DNA from: Planctomycetales bacterium
Lineage (GTDB): Bacteria; Planctomycetota; Planctomycetia; Isosphaerales; Isosphaeraceae
Length of the DNA: 38,258 nt
Assembly: GCA_027451885.1 (NCBI GenBank)
Contig: DAIDHX010000312.1
Span: 1 to 38,258, forward strand
Reading direction: 5' to 3'
This document shows, in pieces, positions 1 to 7,715 of the stretch. The notes beneath the pieces are model-generated. The model was not told the origin of the DNA. It did not search any database and saw only the letters and a program-made list of their open reading frames with translations. The position numbers and the translations under genes are program-made. Each line of letters starts with the position of its first letter. Position 1 is the stretch's first letter.

Positions 1-23
1 AGGTCGACGCCGATGGAGTTCAT
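1..23 (-). CDS. Start of a minus-strand gene cut by the window edge
   Basis: On the minus strand an ATG at 23-21 is preceded by AGGAG with a 7-base spacer, a good ribosome binding site. It opens the peptide MNSIGVD before the window ends. Only seven residues are visible, so no function can be given. The reading rests on the strength of the ribosome binding site and on the absence of any other gene start nearby. If real, the 900 bp upstream (24-936) is its 5' intergenic region and includes the minisatellite array. Confidence 0.4.
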
Positions 24-136
24 GTCAGGGCTCCTGATCTGGAAAAAACCGGGTTCTTCGACACGCTTGGCTTTTGGCTCAGGCCGGGAGTTGTTGCAAA
101 CTCTCGCGTCGACCTTCACCTCCCTCCCATAGCATC

Positions 137-475
137 ATTGCACCCGAGCGGACCGAACCCATTGCACCCGAGCGGACCGAACCCAGCGCGCGGAAAACGC
201 GAAGCCATCGAGCCGCGACAAACCGAGCTCAGCGCGCTGCGACGAACCGAACTCGGCACGCTGCGACAAACCGGACTCAGCGCGCGGAAAACGCGAAGCC
301 AACCGTCCGCGCGGACCGAAGCCAACCGTGCATAAAACCGAGCCAATGCGCGCCGCAACATCAATCAGAAAAGAGAGATCCGTCGTATGCGAACCGAACC
401 CATTGTGCCTGCGCGGACCGAACCCATCGCGCGGCGACAGGCCGAACCCAGCGCGCGGCGCCAGACCGAACCCAG
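137..475. repeat. Degenerate 21-24 bp minisatellite with ACCGAACCC core
   Basis: About a dozen tandem units end in ACCGAACCC or close variants (ACCGAGCTC, ACCGAACTC, GCGAAGCC). Two 24-bp units at 137-160 and 161-184 are identical. A 22-bp variant at 185-206 recurs exactly at 279-300. Most other units begin with AGCGCGCGGCGACA-like sequence. Around 340-390 the array is interrupted by unrelated sequence and then resumes to about 475. Unit length varies (21, 22, 23 and 24 bp), so units do not stay in one reading frame. The arginine/proline-rich open frames across the array are therefore unlikely to be protein. Confidence 0.8.
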
Positions 476-889
476 CGATCCGGCGGTTTTCTCACCCGCG
501 GCAGAATCGTTCGGCGCGAGGTCGCTCCACGATGGCGATCTTGATCCGCGAAGGCGGCCAGGTCAGCGCCCGCAAGCTGTGCAATGTCGCGGGGGAGGGG
601 GATTCACCCTGGAAATGGTTTTTGATCATTCGGTGGTTTGTGACGGGGGACCGGGGTCAGCGCCCGCGGGCCGGGGAGCAAAGCGCGCGTTCCGCGCGGC
701 TCGTCACGCCGAGCCGGGCGAGGGGTTTTGCGTGCAGCGCGTGCGAACGACGGCGCTGCCTTGCGTGCAGGGAACGGCGCGAAGTAAGTATTCGAACGGC
801 TGTCTGGATCGTAAGTAGGAATGGGATGCGATTCGCGCCCCTGGTAAGTGTAACAACATCGGAGATCAGTCCCGTGCAGGCATGCCGGC
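476..889. other. Non-coding stretch between the minisatellite and the 937-1770 gene
   Basis: No convincing gene is seen on either strand. Open frames here run antisense into the 937-1770 gene and have shadow-like composition. The only local pattern noted is three copies of GTAAGTA or GTAAGTG near 784, 811 and 844. No promoter could be assigned with confidence. Confidence 0.5.
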
Positions 890-923
890 GGCCAGTCTTA
901 CCTGCCCTGGGCCTTCACTGGCC
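890..923 (-). terminator. Candidate hairpin after the 937-1770 gene
   Basis: GGCCAGT (890-896) pairs with ACTGGCC (917-923) around a 20-nt loop, which itself holds a small GCCCtGGGC-type dyad. The structure lies 13 nt beyond the stop codon of the minus-strand gene at 937. There is no clear T-tract, so it is a candidate 3' stem-loop rather than a textbook intrinsic terminator. Confidence 0.35.
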
Positions 924-936
924 TGGTACGAAGCTC

Positions 937-1770
937 TTACCTCTTCTGGGCTTTCTCTGTTCTATCACGAAGCTCCGAGGTTCTTGTCTCGACTTTCAGG
1001 GTGCCGTCGCGTTCGGCGACGTACACGAAGTCCTGCGTGACGATCAGCTCGGGTGTCTGGGTCTGGCGCCAGAGCACATGGAAGACGTCTGTATCCTCGG
1101 GGACGTTCGAGAGGACGTGCGTATGAATGCCGGCGGCGGGGCGCTGATCTCCTTGTTTCTGGGCGGCGTCGTATTCGATGACGCTCTTGTGGAGCTGGCG
1201 TTTCTCGAGGATTGTTTTGCCATTGGGGGCGACAAGGTAGCGCACGTCCGCGCCCAGGGGCCAGACGTTTTGTTTGGTGGCAGCGGGGACGAGATAAACC
1301 CAGAATCGGCCCTGGTCCGCGGGCAGCACCGCGACGTTATAGGGGCGTTTTTGTCCCTGGAATTTGGCCGTGAATTCCTCGAGCGCTGTGTCGATCGCCC
1401 GCGCGGCGGCCGGGTAAAACCCTGCATCCTCGCGCGGGGGTGCAAGCTCTGTGACCCGGAATTCCTGGGGCTTCTTGCCCTGGACCGCCTCGTAGGCGAC
1501 CAGGAATCGATCCTGCCCCGCGTTCAGCCGCCCGAAGGCGACGACCCAGCCCTTGTCGGTTTTGCGCGCGATGTAACGGACAATGCTCCCTTCCCTGGGC
1601 TGCCGGGCCTGGAGCGCGTCCGAGGCGTGCCAGGCCGCGGCGTCGTACGCCGCCAGGTCGCGGCCACGCGCGGAGATCGCGGCCAGTTCCTTCTCCGAAA
1701 GCGGTTTGGGATCGTCGGTGCGCAACACGCTCACAACCAGTGAGACGAGCGCAGGTGCAAAGAGCCACAT
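937..1770 (-). CDS. Exported protein of unknown function
   Basis: The 277-residue product starts at the ATG at 1770, chosen because GGAG precedes it by about 7 nt and the next residues (MWLFAPALVSLVVSVL) form a signal peptide or membrane anchor. The open frame extends upstream to 1872, but the earlier ATGs lack a good ribosome binding site. The mature part is mixed alpha/beta-like, with no cysteine cluster and no catalytic motif that I recognise. The C-terminal half holds a conserved-looking stretch around GIHTHVLSNVPEDTDVFHV followed by VYVAERDG. No family can be named. It faces away from the sugar operon at 2169 across a 398-bp intergenic region and appears to be monocistronic. Confidence 0.75.
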   Translation of the reverse strand: MWLFAPALVSLVVSVLRTDDPKPLSEKELAAISARGRDLAAYDAAAWHASDALQARQPREGSIVRYIARKTDKGWVVAFGRLNAGQDRFLVAYEAVQGKKPQEFRVTELAPPREDAGFYPAAARAIDTALEEFTAKFQGQKRPYNVAVLPADQGRFWVYLVPAATKQNVWPLGADVRYLVAPNGKTILEKRQLHKSVIEYDAAQKQGDQRPAAGIHTHVLSNVPEDTDVFHVLWRQTQTPELIVTQDFVYVAERDGTLKVETRTSELRDRTEKAQKR

Positions 1771-2168
1771 GAGCAAGCTCCAAGGTGCGAAAGAGTTCGG
1801 AGAAGGAAGTTCGTTTATCATTCCCCGGCGGAATCGCCCGGTCAACGATCCCCTTTTGATCAGGAGAACCAAACCCAGCGCTGTTTGAGCGGATGGCCGA
1901 TCGGGTGGTCCCCGCGCCTCAAGGTCCGTGTCTGATTTCCTGGCTTAACTGACGTTGACAGGAAATGGGCTCGAGATGATAGTGACGCTGGTCGTGGCGG
2001 TAGGTGCACCCTCCCCGCGACGCACGGTCCTATTCGCCACATGGATGTCGGCCGCATGGACGAGGGCCTGGGGCAGGATTTCGCCCATCTCGCCTTTGAC
2101 GGCGTTCACCCGTAGATTGCACCGAGACGTTCCAGGCGCGTCACGAGCCACCAAGGATGGAGCCTGCC
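1771..2168. other. Divergent intergenic region upstream of the sugar operon
   Basis: This 398-bp gap separates the minus-strand exported-protein gene (start 1770) from the plus-strand epimerase gene (start 2169). Short open frames on both strands look like chance. It should hold the promoters for both genes; one sigma-70-like candidate for the plus strand is listed separately. No repeat, terminator or riboswitch-like structure was noted. Confidence 0.5.
1955..1983 (+). promoter_or_regulatory. Candidate sigma-70-type promoter for the sugar operon
   Basis: A perfect TTGACA at 1955-1960 is followed after 17 nt by GATAGT (1978-1983), which matches TATAAT at four of six positions. This would give a leader of about 175 nt before the epimerase start at 2169. 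Planctomycete promoters are poorly characterised, so this is a sequence match only. Confidence 0.35.
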
Positions 2169-3098
2169 ATGCGCGTTCTCGTCACCGGCGGCGCCGGTTA
2201 TGTCGGCTCAACCCTCGTGCCGATGTTGCTCGAGCAGGGACACAAGGTCCGCGTGCTTGATTCGCTCAAGTTCGGCGGTCAGGGGCTTTTGCCCTGCTGT
2301 GCGAATCGATTCTTCGAGCTCCAGCGCGGCGATGTATGCGACGCCGCCGACATGAAAAAAGCCCTCGACGGCGTTGAGGCGGTGATCCATCTCGCCGCGA
2401 TCGTGGGTTATCCCGCGTGCAAGAAGGAGCCCCAGCTTGCCCAGGCTGTGAACGTGGACGGCACGGCCAACCTGCTCCGGCATCGCAAGCCTGACCAGAA
2501 GCTGCTCTTTGCGTCCACTGGCAGCATTTACGGCTCGATTCCCGACTACGTTTGCAACGAGGACACGCCGCGGGCGCCCATCACGCTTTACGGCGAGACC
2601 AAGGCGACCGCGGAGCAGATGATTCTGGACGCCGGCAACGCAACCGCCTACCGCTTCGCAACCGCGTTCGGCGTCAGCAACCGCATGCGGCTCGACCTGA
2701 TGCCGAACGACTTTACTTACCAGGCCGTGCGCAACCGCAACCTGATCGTATACGAGGGGGGATTCAAGCGTACCTTCGTGCACGTGCGCGACATGGGCCG
2801 GTCCTTCCTCTTCGCACTCGAACGCTGGAATGAGGTGAAGGACGAAGTTTACAACGTTGGCCACGAGTCGATGAACTTCACCAAGGAAGACGTGGCTCGC
2901 AAGATTCTCGAGCACGTCGATTACTACCTTCACTTCGCCGAGGTTGGCGCGGACGCCGATCAGCGGAATTACGAGGTCTCTTACGAGAAGATCCGCAAGA
3001 AGGGCTTCGAGACCACGATCGATCTGGATCGCGGTATCTCTGAGCTGGTTCGTGCGGCCCGGCTGATCGAGTTCCAGAATCCATTCGCGAACGTTTGA
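2169..3098 (+). CDS. NAD-dependent epimerase/dehydratase, extended SDR family
   Basis: The product is about 309 residues. It opens with the dinucleotide-binding glycine motif VTGGAGYVGS near residues 5-14. It also has the SDR serine region STGSIYG and the catalytic pair in LYGETK (Tyr-x-x-x-Lys, near residue 140). This matches sugar-nucleotide 4-epimerases and dehydratases, but the substrate cannot be read from the sequence. The ATG at 2169 is preferred over 2157 because GGAG lies 6 nt upstream. It is followed at 3203 and 4159 by a fucose-synthase-like gene and a glycosyltransferase on the same strand, so a role in making or modifying an activated sugar for a surface glycan is inferred. The C-terminal tail (residues about 255-309) is typical of family length. 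Confidence 0.85.
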   Translation: MRVLVTGGAGYVGSTLVPMLLEQGHKVRVLDSLKFGGQGLLPCCANRFFELQRGDVCDAADMKKALDGVEAVIHLAAIVGYPACKKEPQLAQAVNVDGTANLLRHRKPDQKLLFASTGSIYGSIPDYVCNEDTPRAPITLYGETKATAEQMILDAGNATAYRFATAFGVSNRMRLDLMPNDFTYQAVRNRNLIVYEGGFKRTFVHVRDMGRSFLFALERWNEVKDEVYNVGHESMNFTKEDVARKILEHVDYYLHFAEVGADADQRNYEVSYEKIRKKGFETTIDLDRGISELVRAARLIEFQNPFANV

Positions 3099-3202
3099 AT
3101 GATCGCGGTATGCGGCCGGGCGGGCGCTGGGCTCAGGGAGCGCGGCGCCCGCCTGGCGACGGGTTGATCGCAGCGTGCTCGTCTCTACCAGGGAGTTGCC
3201 CC

Positions 3203-4165
3203 ATGCAGAGCTTTTGGACTGGCAAAAAGGTCACCGTGACCGGCGGCGCGGGCTTTCTGGGCCGGCATCTCGTCAAGCGCCTGGAGTCGCTGGGCGCGAC
3301 CGTCTACACGCCCCGCCAACGCGACTATAACCTGACAGCGCTCGACGCCTGCATGCGCTGCCTGCTCGAGCATCCGTGCGACATGCTCTTTCATGCGGCG
3401 GCGTATTACGGCGGCATCGGCATCAATCAATCCGAGCCGGCGAAGCTCTATTACTCCAACCTGGTGATGGGCGCCAACATCATGGAGGCGGCCCGGCTCG
3501 CCGGCGTCTCCAAGGTCGTCAACATCGGCACCGCGTGCAGCTACCCCGGATACCTTGAAGGCCGGCTCAAGGAAGAGGACCTGTGGAACGGGCCGTGCCA
3601 CGAGAGCGTGGTCAATTACGGCCTCACCAAGAAGATGCTCGCGGTGCAGGGCAAGGCGTATCGCAAGCAGTACGGCCTGTCGTCGATCCATCTGATTTTG
3701 ACAAACCTGTACGGGCCTGGCGATTCGTACAACCCGGACCGGTCGCACGTGGTGGCAGCGCTCATTCGCAAGTGGGTCGAGGCCGACATGGCCAGGGCCC
3801 CGTCGATCGAGGTCTGGGGGACGGGCAAGCCGATCCGCGAATTTATCTATGCGCCAGATTGTGCGGATGCGATTATTCTTGCGGCCGAGAATTACGACGA
3901 CACGAGCCTGCCGCTCAATATTGGCACGGGGATCGGCACCTCGATCCGGGAGCTGGTGGAGACGATCAACGCGGTCACTGGGTATGGCGGCAAGCTGGTG
4001 TGGAACGCCGACAAGCCTGATGGCGCGATGATGAAGGTGCTCGACGTCACGCGGATGACGCAGGCGCTTGGCGGTTGGACAGCGCCCACGGATCTGAAGA
4101 CGGGGCTGGCCAGGACGATCGACTGGTATCGTGCCAACAAAGCTGAGGCGGACGCCAAATGGTGA
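3203..4165 (+). CDS. fcl: GDP-L-fucose synthase-like SDR epimerase/reductase
   Basis: The product is 320 residues, the usual length for GDP-4-keto-6-deoxymannose 3,5-epimerase/4-reductase. Family marks are the VTGGAGFLG nucleotide motif, AAYYGGI, the region ending in CSYP with the conserved active-site cysteine, the Tyr-x-x-x-Lys pair in NYGLTKK, TNLYGPGD, and SHV followed by ALIRKW, which holds the expected active-site histidine. The serine usually found two residues before the active-site cysteine appears as threonine (GTACS). The start at 3203 is chosen because GGGAG precedes it by 7 nt; the open frame extends to 3095 without a good ribosome binding site. The stop overlaps the next gene's start (ATGGTGA at 4159-4165), which suggests translational coupling. 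No GDP-mannose 4,6-dehydratase gene is visible in the window, so the exact substrate is inferred. Confidence 0.75.
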   Translation: MQSFWTGKKVTVTGGAGFLGRHLVKRLESLGATVYTPRQRDYNLTALDACMRCLLEHPCDMLFHAAAYYGGIGINQSEPAKLYYSNLVMGANIMEAARLAGVSKVVNIGTACSYPGYLEGRLKEEDLWNGPCHESVVNYGLTKKMLAVQGKAYRKQYGLSSIHLILTNLYGPGDSYNPDRSHVVAALIRKWVEADMARAPSIEVWGTGKPIREFIYAPDCADAIILAAENYDDTSLPLNIGTGIGTSIRELVETINAVTGYGGKLVWNADKPDGAMMKVLDVTRMTQALGGWTAPTDLKTGLARTIDWYRANKAEADAKW

Positions 4166-5610
4166 GCGGAAGGAGCTTCTGGCGCAGGCCGATCGATCCG
4201 CGTGGGGGCCAGGCGGCCGCGGTCGCTTCTGGCGCACGAGTGATCGCCCACGCGGCGGAGCAGGCGCCCGGACCGCGTTCGAGCCGGCAGGTTGCGCATG
4301 GCCGCGCAGGTCGAATTCTGTTCGTGAACCAGTATTACTGGCCCGATCACGCCTCGACCGCGCAGCATCTGACGGACCTGGCCGAGGAGCTGGCGGCCCA
4401 GGGGCACGAATGCCACGTGCTGACCTCGCGCAATCGTTATGAGCCGGGCGCGGCCCAGCTCCCCTTGCACGAAGAACGAAACGGGGTGCGGATCCACCGC
4501 GTCTTCGCGACCACGCTCGGGCGCGGCGGATTCTGGCGGCGCATGACCGACTATCTTACCTTCTATGCCTGCGCGTTCATCCAGGCGCTCTTCTTACCGA
4601 GATGCGACGTGGTCGTCACGCTCACCACGCCGCCGATCATCGGCCTGGTCGCGGTGATGCTTGGCCGGCTCAAGGGATCACGCTTCATCTTCTGGAGCAT
4701 GGATCTGCATCCCGACGCCAGTATCGCGCTTGGGCGGATGTCGCGCAGGTCGATGATCGTGCGCTGGCTGGATACCCTGGCGGCGTATGTGTATCGCCAG
4801 GCCGACGCGGTGGTTGTGCTGGGGCCGTACATGGCCGATCGCATTCTGCGCAAGGGGGTTTTGCCGGAGCGCATCGCGTCGATCCCGGTCTGGAGCCGCG
4901 GCGACGAGATCGAGCCTTCCGCGCGGAAGCCGCGGGCCCGCGCCCGGGCGCTTGGGCTCGAGGGTGCGTTCGTGGCGATGTATTCAGGGAACCTGGGTCT
5001 TGCCCATTCGTACGACGAGTTCCTGGGGGCAGCGCGCAAGCTGGCGGACGATCCCCGGATTGTTTTCCTCTTCGTGGGCGGCGGCCCGCGCACAAGTGCA
5101 CTCCGCGCGGCTGTGGAAACCGAGGGGCTCACGAATGTGCGGTTCCTGGGCTACGTCCCCCGCGAGGAGCTGAGCGAGTCGCTGGCGATCGCGGATGTGC
5201 ATTTGATCTCGATGCGCCCAGAAATGACGGGCATTGTGGTGCCGGGCAAGCTCTACGGCGTGATGGCGGCGGGCCGGCCGGCGATCTTCGTCGGCCCCGA
5301 GCATTGCGAAACGGCCGACGCGATCCGTGAGGCCGACTGCGGCTGCACGATCCCGTTCGGCGATTCAGACGCGCTTGCCGCGGCCATCCAGCGGCTGGCG
5401 GACGACCCCTCGCTCGCCCGCGCGATGGGCGAACGCGGCAGGGATGCGTTTCTGGCCGAGTACGAGCAGAAAACATGCTGCCGCGCCTGGAGCCAGCTCG
5501 TCGCCAGCGTGCTGGCAGGTGCGCCGATTTCTCCCGTGGAAAGCATCGAAGAGCCCGTGGATGAGCACGTGCGCTTCGCCGAAACGTCCCCCGTGATCTC
5601 GCCCGGTTGA
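4159..5610 (+). CDS. Family 4 glycosyltransferase (WbuB-like)
   Basis: The product is 483 residues with a GT-B fold. The N-domain begins near residue 55 with ILFVNQYYWPD and contains a WSMDLHPD segment. The C-domain begins near residue 270 with MYSGNLG, followed by FVGGGP, a GYVPREEL segment, and the sugar-nucleotide region around VPGKLYGVMAAGRP. This is the pattern of colanic-acid or O-antigen glycosyltransferases that act on lipid-linked sugars at the inner face of the membrane. The first 50 or so residues are arginine/alanine-rich and lie outside the fold. They may be a real extension or a mis-set start, although no internal start with a good ribosome binding site was found. The gene overlaps the fucose-synthase-like gene by 7 nt and probably uses its product or a related sugar nucleotide. 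Confidence 0.85.
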   Translation: MVSGRSFWRRPIDPRGGQAAAVASGARVIAHAAEQAPGPRSSRQVAHGRAGRILFVNQYYWPDHASTAQHLTDLAEELAAQGHECHVLTSRNRYEPGAAQLPLHEERNGVRIHRVFATTLGRGGFWRRMTDYLTFYACAFIQALFLPRCDVVVTLTTPPIIGLVAVMLGRLKGSRFIFWSMDLHPDASIALGRMSRRSMIVRWLDTLAAYVYRQADAVVVLGPYMADRILRKGVLPERIASIPVWSRGDEIEPSARKPRARARALGLEGAFVAMYSGNLGLAHSYDEFLGAARKLADDPRIVFLFVGGGPRTSALRAAVETEGLTNVRFLGYVPREELSESLAIADVHLISMRPEMTGIVVPGKLYGVMAAGRPAIFVGPEHCETADAIREADCGCTIPFGDSDALAAAIQRLADDPSLARAMGERGRDAFLAEYEQKTCCRAWSQLVASVLAGAPISPVESIEEPVDEHVRFAETSPVISPG

Positions 5611-5629
5611 TCCGGGCCGGAGGCTACCC

Positions 5630-6625
5630 GTGAAGCTGCGCACAATGTTCCCGCTGGCCGTGACGATGGTCGTTGCCATGGGTGTTCGGGGCGATGAGCC
5701 CACGAACAATGTCGCGGCCATTCAGGCCCGGCATGACCACGCCCTGATCCGCGAGCTCGAGGAGTATCTGCTCAAGAATCCGCGTGCTCTGGATCGCGAC
5801 CAGGCGCACGCCATGCTCTTCAACAAGGCCATCGAGCACGACTGGTTCGCCGAGACCGAGGAAAGCGCAGCACGCTATTTAAAGGCGGAGCCCAACGGAC
5901 CGGTGCGTGCCCTGGCGCAAATCATCCAGACGATGGCTCGCGCGCACGCCGGCCAGTTCGACGTTGCGCTCAAGCGGTATCGCGAGCTCATGGAAGGGAT
6001 TGGCCAGAGCGATCAGGAAGAATTCGCCACGAGCTTCTCGGAATCGCTGGCCCAGGCGGCTGTGGCGGCCGGGTCGTACAACACCGCACGCGAGGTCTTT
6101 CGCACGCTGGGGGCGAAGTTTGGCGAGAATCCCTCGGTCACGCGCAAGGTCGAGGCGGAGCTCAAGCGCCTCGACCTGGTGGGCAAGCTCGCACCCGCAT
6201 TCGAGGTGCGGGACCTGGCTGGCAAGCTGCTCAAACGGGACGCGTTCCGCGGCAAGTACGTCCTCGTCGACTTCTGGGCAACCTGGTGCTCCCCCTGTAT
6301 CGCGGAGCTGCCCCGGCTTCAGAAAGCCTACGAAGCGCACCATGCCGACGGTCTCGAGATCATGGGCGTGAGCCTGGACGAGTCGAAGACCGCGGTGCTC
6401 GACTTCGTCAAGGCGCGGAAGATCCCCTGGCCCCAGGTGCATAACGCGACCACGAATGCGGATCTGGTCGAGGCGTTCGCTGTGTTCTCGATTCCCGCGA
6501 CTTACCTCATCGACCCCGAAGGCACGATCATCCGCATCGATCCCCGCGGCAAGGGGCTCGACCAGGCGCTCGGGGCGATCTTCAAGACCGCCGCTCGGCC
6601 CCCCGCGGCTAAGGCTTCACGCTAG
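5630..6625 (+). CDS. Exported TlpA-like thioredoxin-fold protein with helical N-domain
   Basis: The 331-residue protein starts with GTG at 5630, with GGAGG about 7 nt upstream. Residues 1-21 form a signal peptide (MKLRTMFPLAVTMVVAMGVRG). Residues about 25-185 are helical, TPR-like sequence. The C-terminal 140 residues are an AhpC/TSA-TlpA domain with the redox motif WCSPC near residue 220 and the cis-proline loop SIPATYLID. It probably acts as an extracytoplasmic thiol-disulfide oxidoreductase. The gene lies 19 nt after the glycosyltransferase stop and could be the last gene of that operon. Its 3' end overlaps the convergent beta-propeller gene by 17 bp. Confidence 0.85.
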   Translation: MKLRTMFPLAVTMVVAMGVRGDEPTNNVAAIQARHDHALIRELEEYLLKNPRALDRDQAHAMLFNKAIEHDWFAETEESAARYLKAEPNGPVRALAQIIQTMARAHAGQFDVALKRYRELMEGIGQSDQEEFATSFSESLAQAAVAAGSYNTAREVFRTLGAKFGENPSVTRKVEAELKRLDLVGKLAPAFEVRDLAGKLLKRDAFRGKYVLVDFWATWCSPCIAELPRLQKAYEAHHADGLEIMGVSLDESKTAVLDFVKARKIPWPQVHNATTNADLVEAFAVFSIPATYLIDPEGTIIRIDPRGKGLDQALGAIFKTAARPPAAKASR

Positions 6626-7715
6626 CCGCTCGGCCCAGGCCGAACTGGTCTCCCACGGCAACCGGCTTACCCCCCGCGAAGTCGATCTCAAGCATCTTCT
6701 CGCTTTGCACCTCGCCGCCGTGCTCGTCCTTGAGTGTGGTCACAATCTTACGCGAGTGCGCTTCAATCACATCACCTGTAGAAGGATAAGCATAAGACCC
6801 GTCAATCGAAAACGTCACCCAGCCGGGCTGGTCGTGGAGTACGATCGACTGCACGAGCCTGGGGGGCGACGCCGTGGCGTCGAAGACGTGCAGGCGCGAA
6901 TTGTGCGCGTCGGTGAGCCAGATTTCCGCCTCGTCCGGTGAGAGTGCGATGCCGTGGCTCGGGCAGCCGTGCCGCTTGGTGGGGCCGATCTTGAAACCGG
7001 GGACCTCGACGCGGGCGAGCTTCTTGCCCGTGGCGGCGTCGCCGATCTCGAAACCCAGAAGCCCGTTCAAGTTCACATAAACCCGCGTCCCTGCGCGGTT
7101 GATCGTGAACGGGCGAATCATGTTGGAGAATGGGCCGACCTTGATCACAGGTTTGAGCGTGCCAGTGTCGACGATCGTAAGGTCCGGCGACTTGAGCCCC
7201 GCCAGATAGGCGTGCTTGCCGTCGAGATCGACGATCGTGTTGTGTGCGCCCGAACGTGGGATGATTTGCGACTCCACAGCCCCCGTCTCGCCGTTCACGA
7301 CATTCCACAGCACCCCTTCGAGCGAGGGCACGAAAAGCCGCTTGCCGTCGGGAGTGATCGACATGCGGTCGCAGCCTTCCTTGTAGGTTTTTTCCCAGAG
7401 CAACGACTCGTGAACAAGATCCAGACACATGAGCTGCCGCGTGGTGCTCACGTAGAGCCTGCCGGTTGCGATCGAGGCGCAGATCCCCTTGACGTTAAGC
7501 GGCTTGCCCGTGGGATCGAGCCCGGCGATCGGGATGCGCTTGAGGAATCGATGGCCGTGGTCGATGTCGTAGACGAGCACGCCGTGGACGCCGTACTCGA
7601 GATAGTTGCGAATGCCGGGCTCGGCGACGTAGAGCCGGCGTGCGGCCGCGGGGCCGTCGCCGGTTGCGCCTGGGCTCATAAGCAGGAGACAAACCGAAGC
7701 GAGGAGGGTGTTCAT
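6609..7715 (-). CDS. Secreted YVTN/WD40-like beta-propeller protein
   Basis: The product is 368 residues with an N-terminal signal peptide (MNTLLASVCLLLMSPGATG). The rest is a run of blades with repeats such as GRLYVSTTRQL, ISPDGKRLFVPS-type strands, KHAYLAG, and HGIALSPDEAEIWLTD, characteristic of YVTN or lactonase-type propellers. No enzyme active site is evident, and quinoprotein, lactonase-like or binding roles are all possible. Its start overlaps the stop of the upstream permease gene by 4 bp (ATGA), so it is probably the last gene of the ABC transporter operon. That suggests, without proving, a role linked to the transporter. The 3' end overlaps the convergent thioredoxin gene. Confidence 0.75.
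   Translation of the reverse strand: MNTLLASVCLLLMSPGATGDGPAAARRLYVAEPGIRNYLEYGVHGVLVYDIDHGHRFLKRIPIAGLDPTGKPLNVKGICASIATGRLYVSTTRQLMCLDLVHESLLWEKTYKEGCDRMSITPDGKRLFVPSLEGVLWNVVNGETGAVESQIIPRSGAHNTIVDLDGKHAYLAGLKSPDLTIVDTGTLKPVIKVGPFSNMIRPFTINRAGTRVYVNLNGLLGFEIGDAATGKKLARVEVPGFKIGPTKRHGCPSHGIALSPDEAEIWLTDAHNSRLHVFDATASPPRLVQSIVLHDQPGWVTFSIDGSYAYPSTGDVIEAHSRKIVTTLKDEHGGEVQSEKMLEIDFAGGKPVAVGDQFGLGRAASVKP

Noticed and set aside
74-544. A 156-codon frame with repeated RTEP and AATNR units
   Set aside because: The units vary between 21 and 24 bp and drift out of frame; there is no credible ribosome binding site. It is treated as a minisatellite.
784-850. Three GTAAGT motifs resembling intron 5' splice sites
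   Set aside because: The surrounding DNA is bacterial in character, there is no group I or II intron core, and three short matches can arise by chance.
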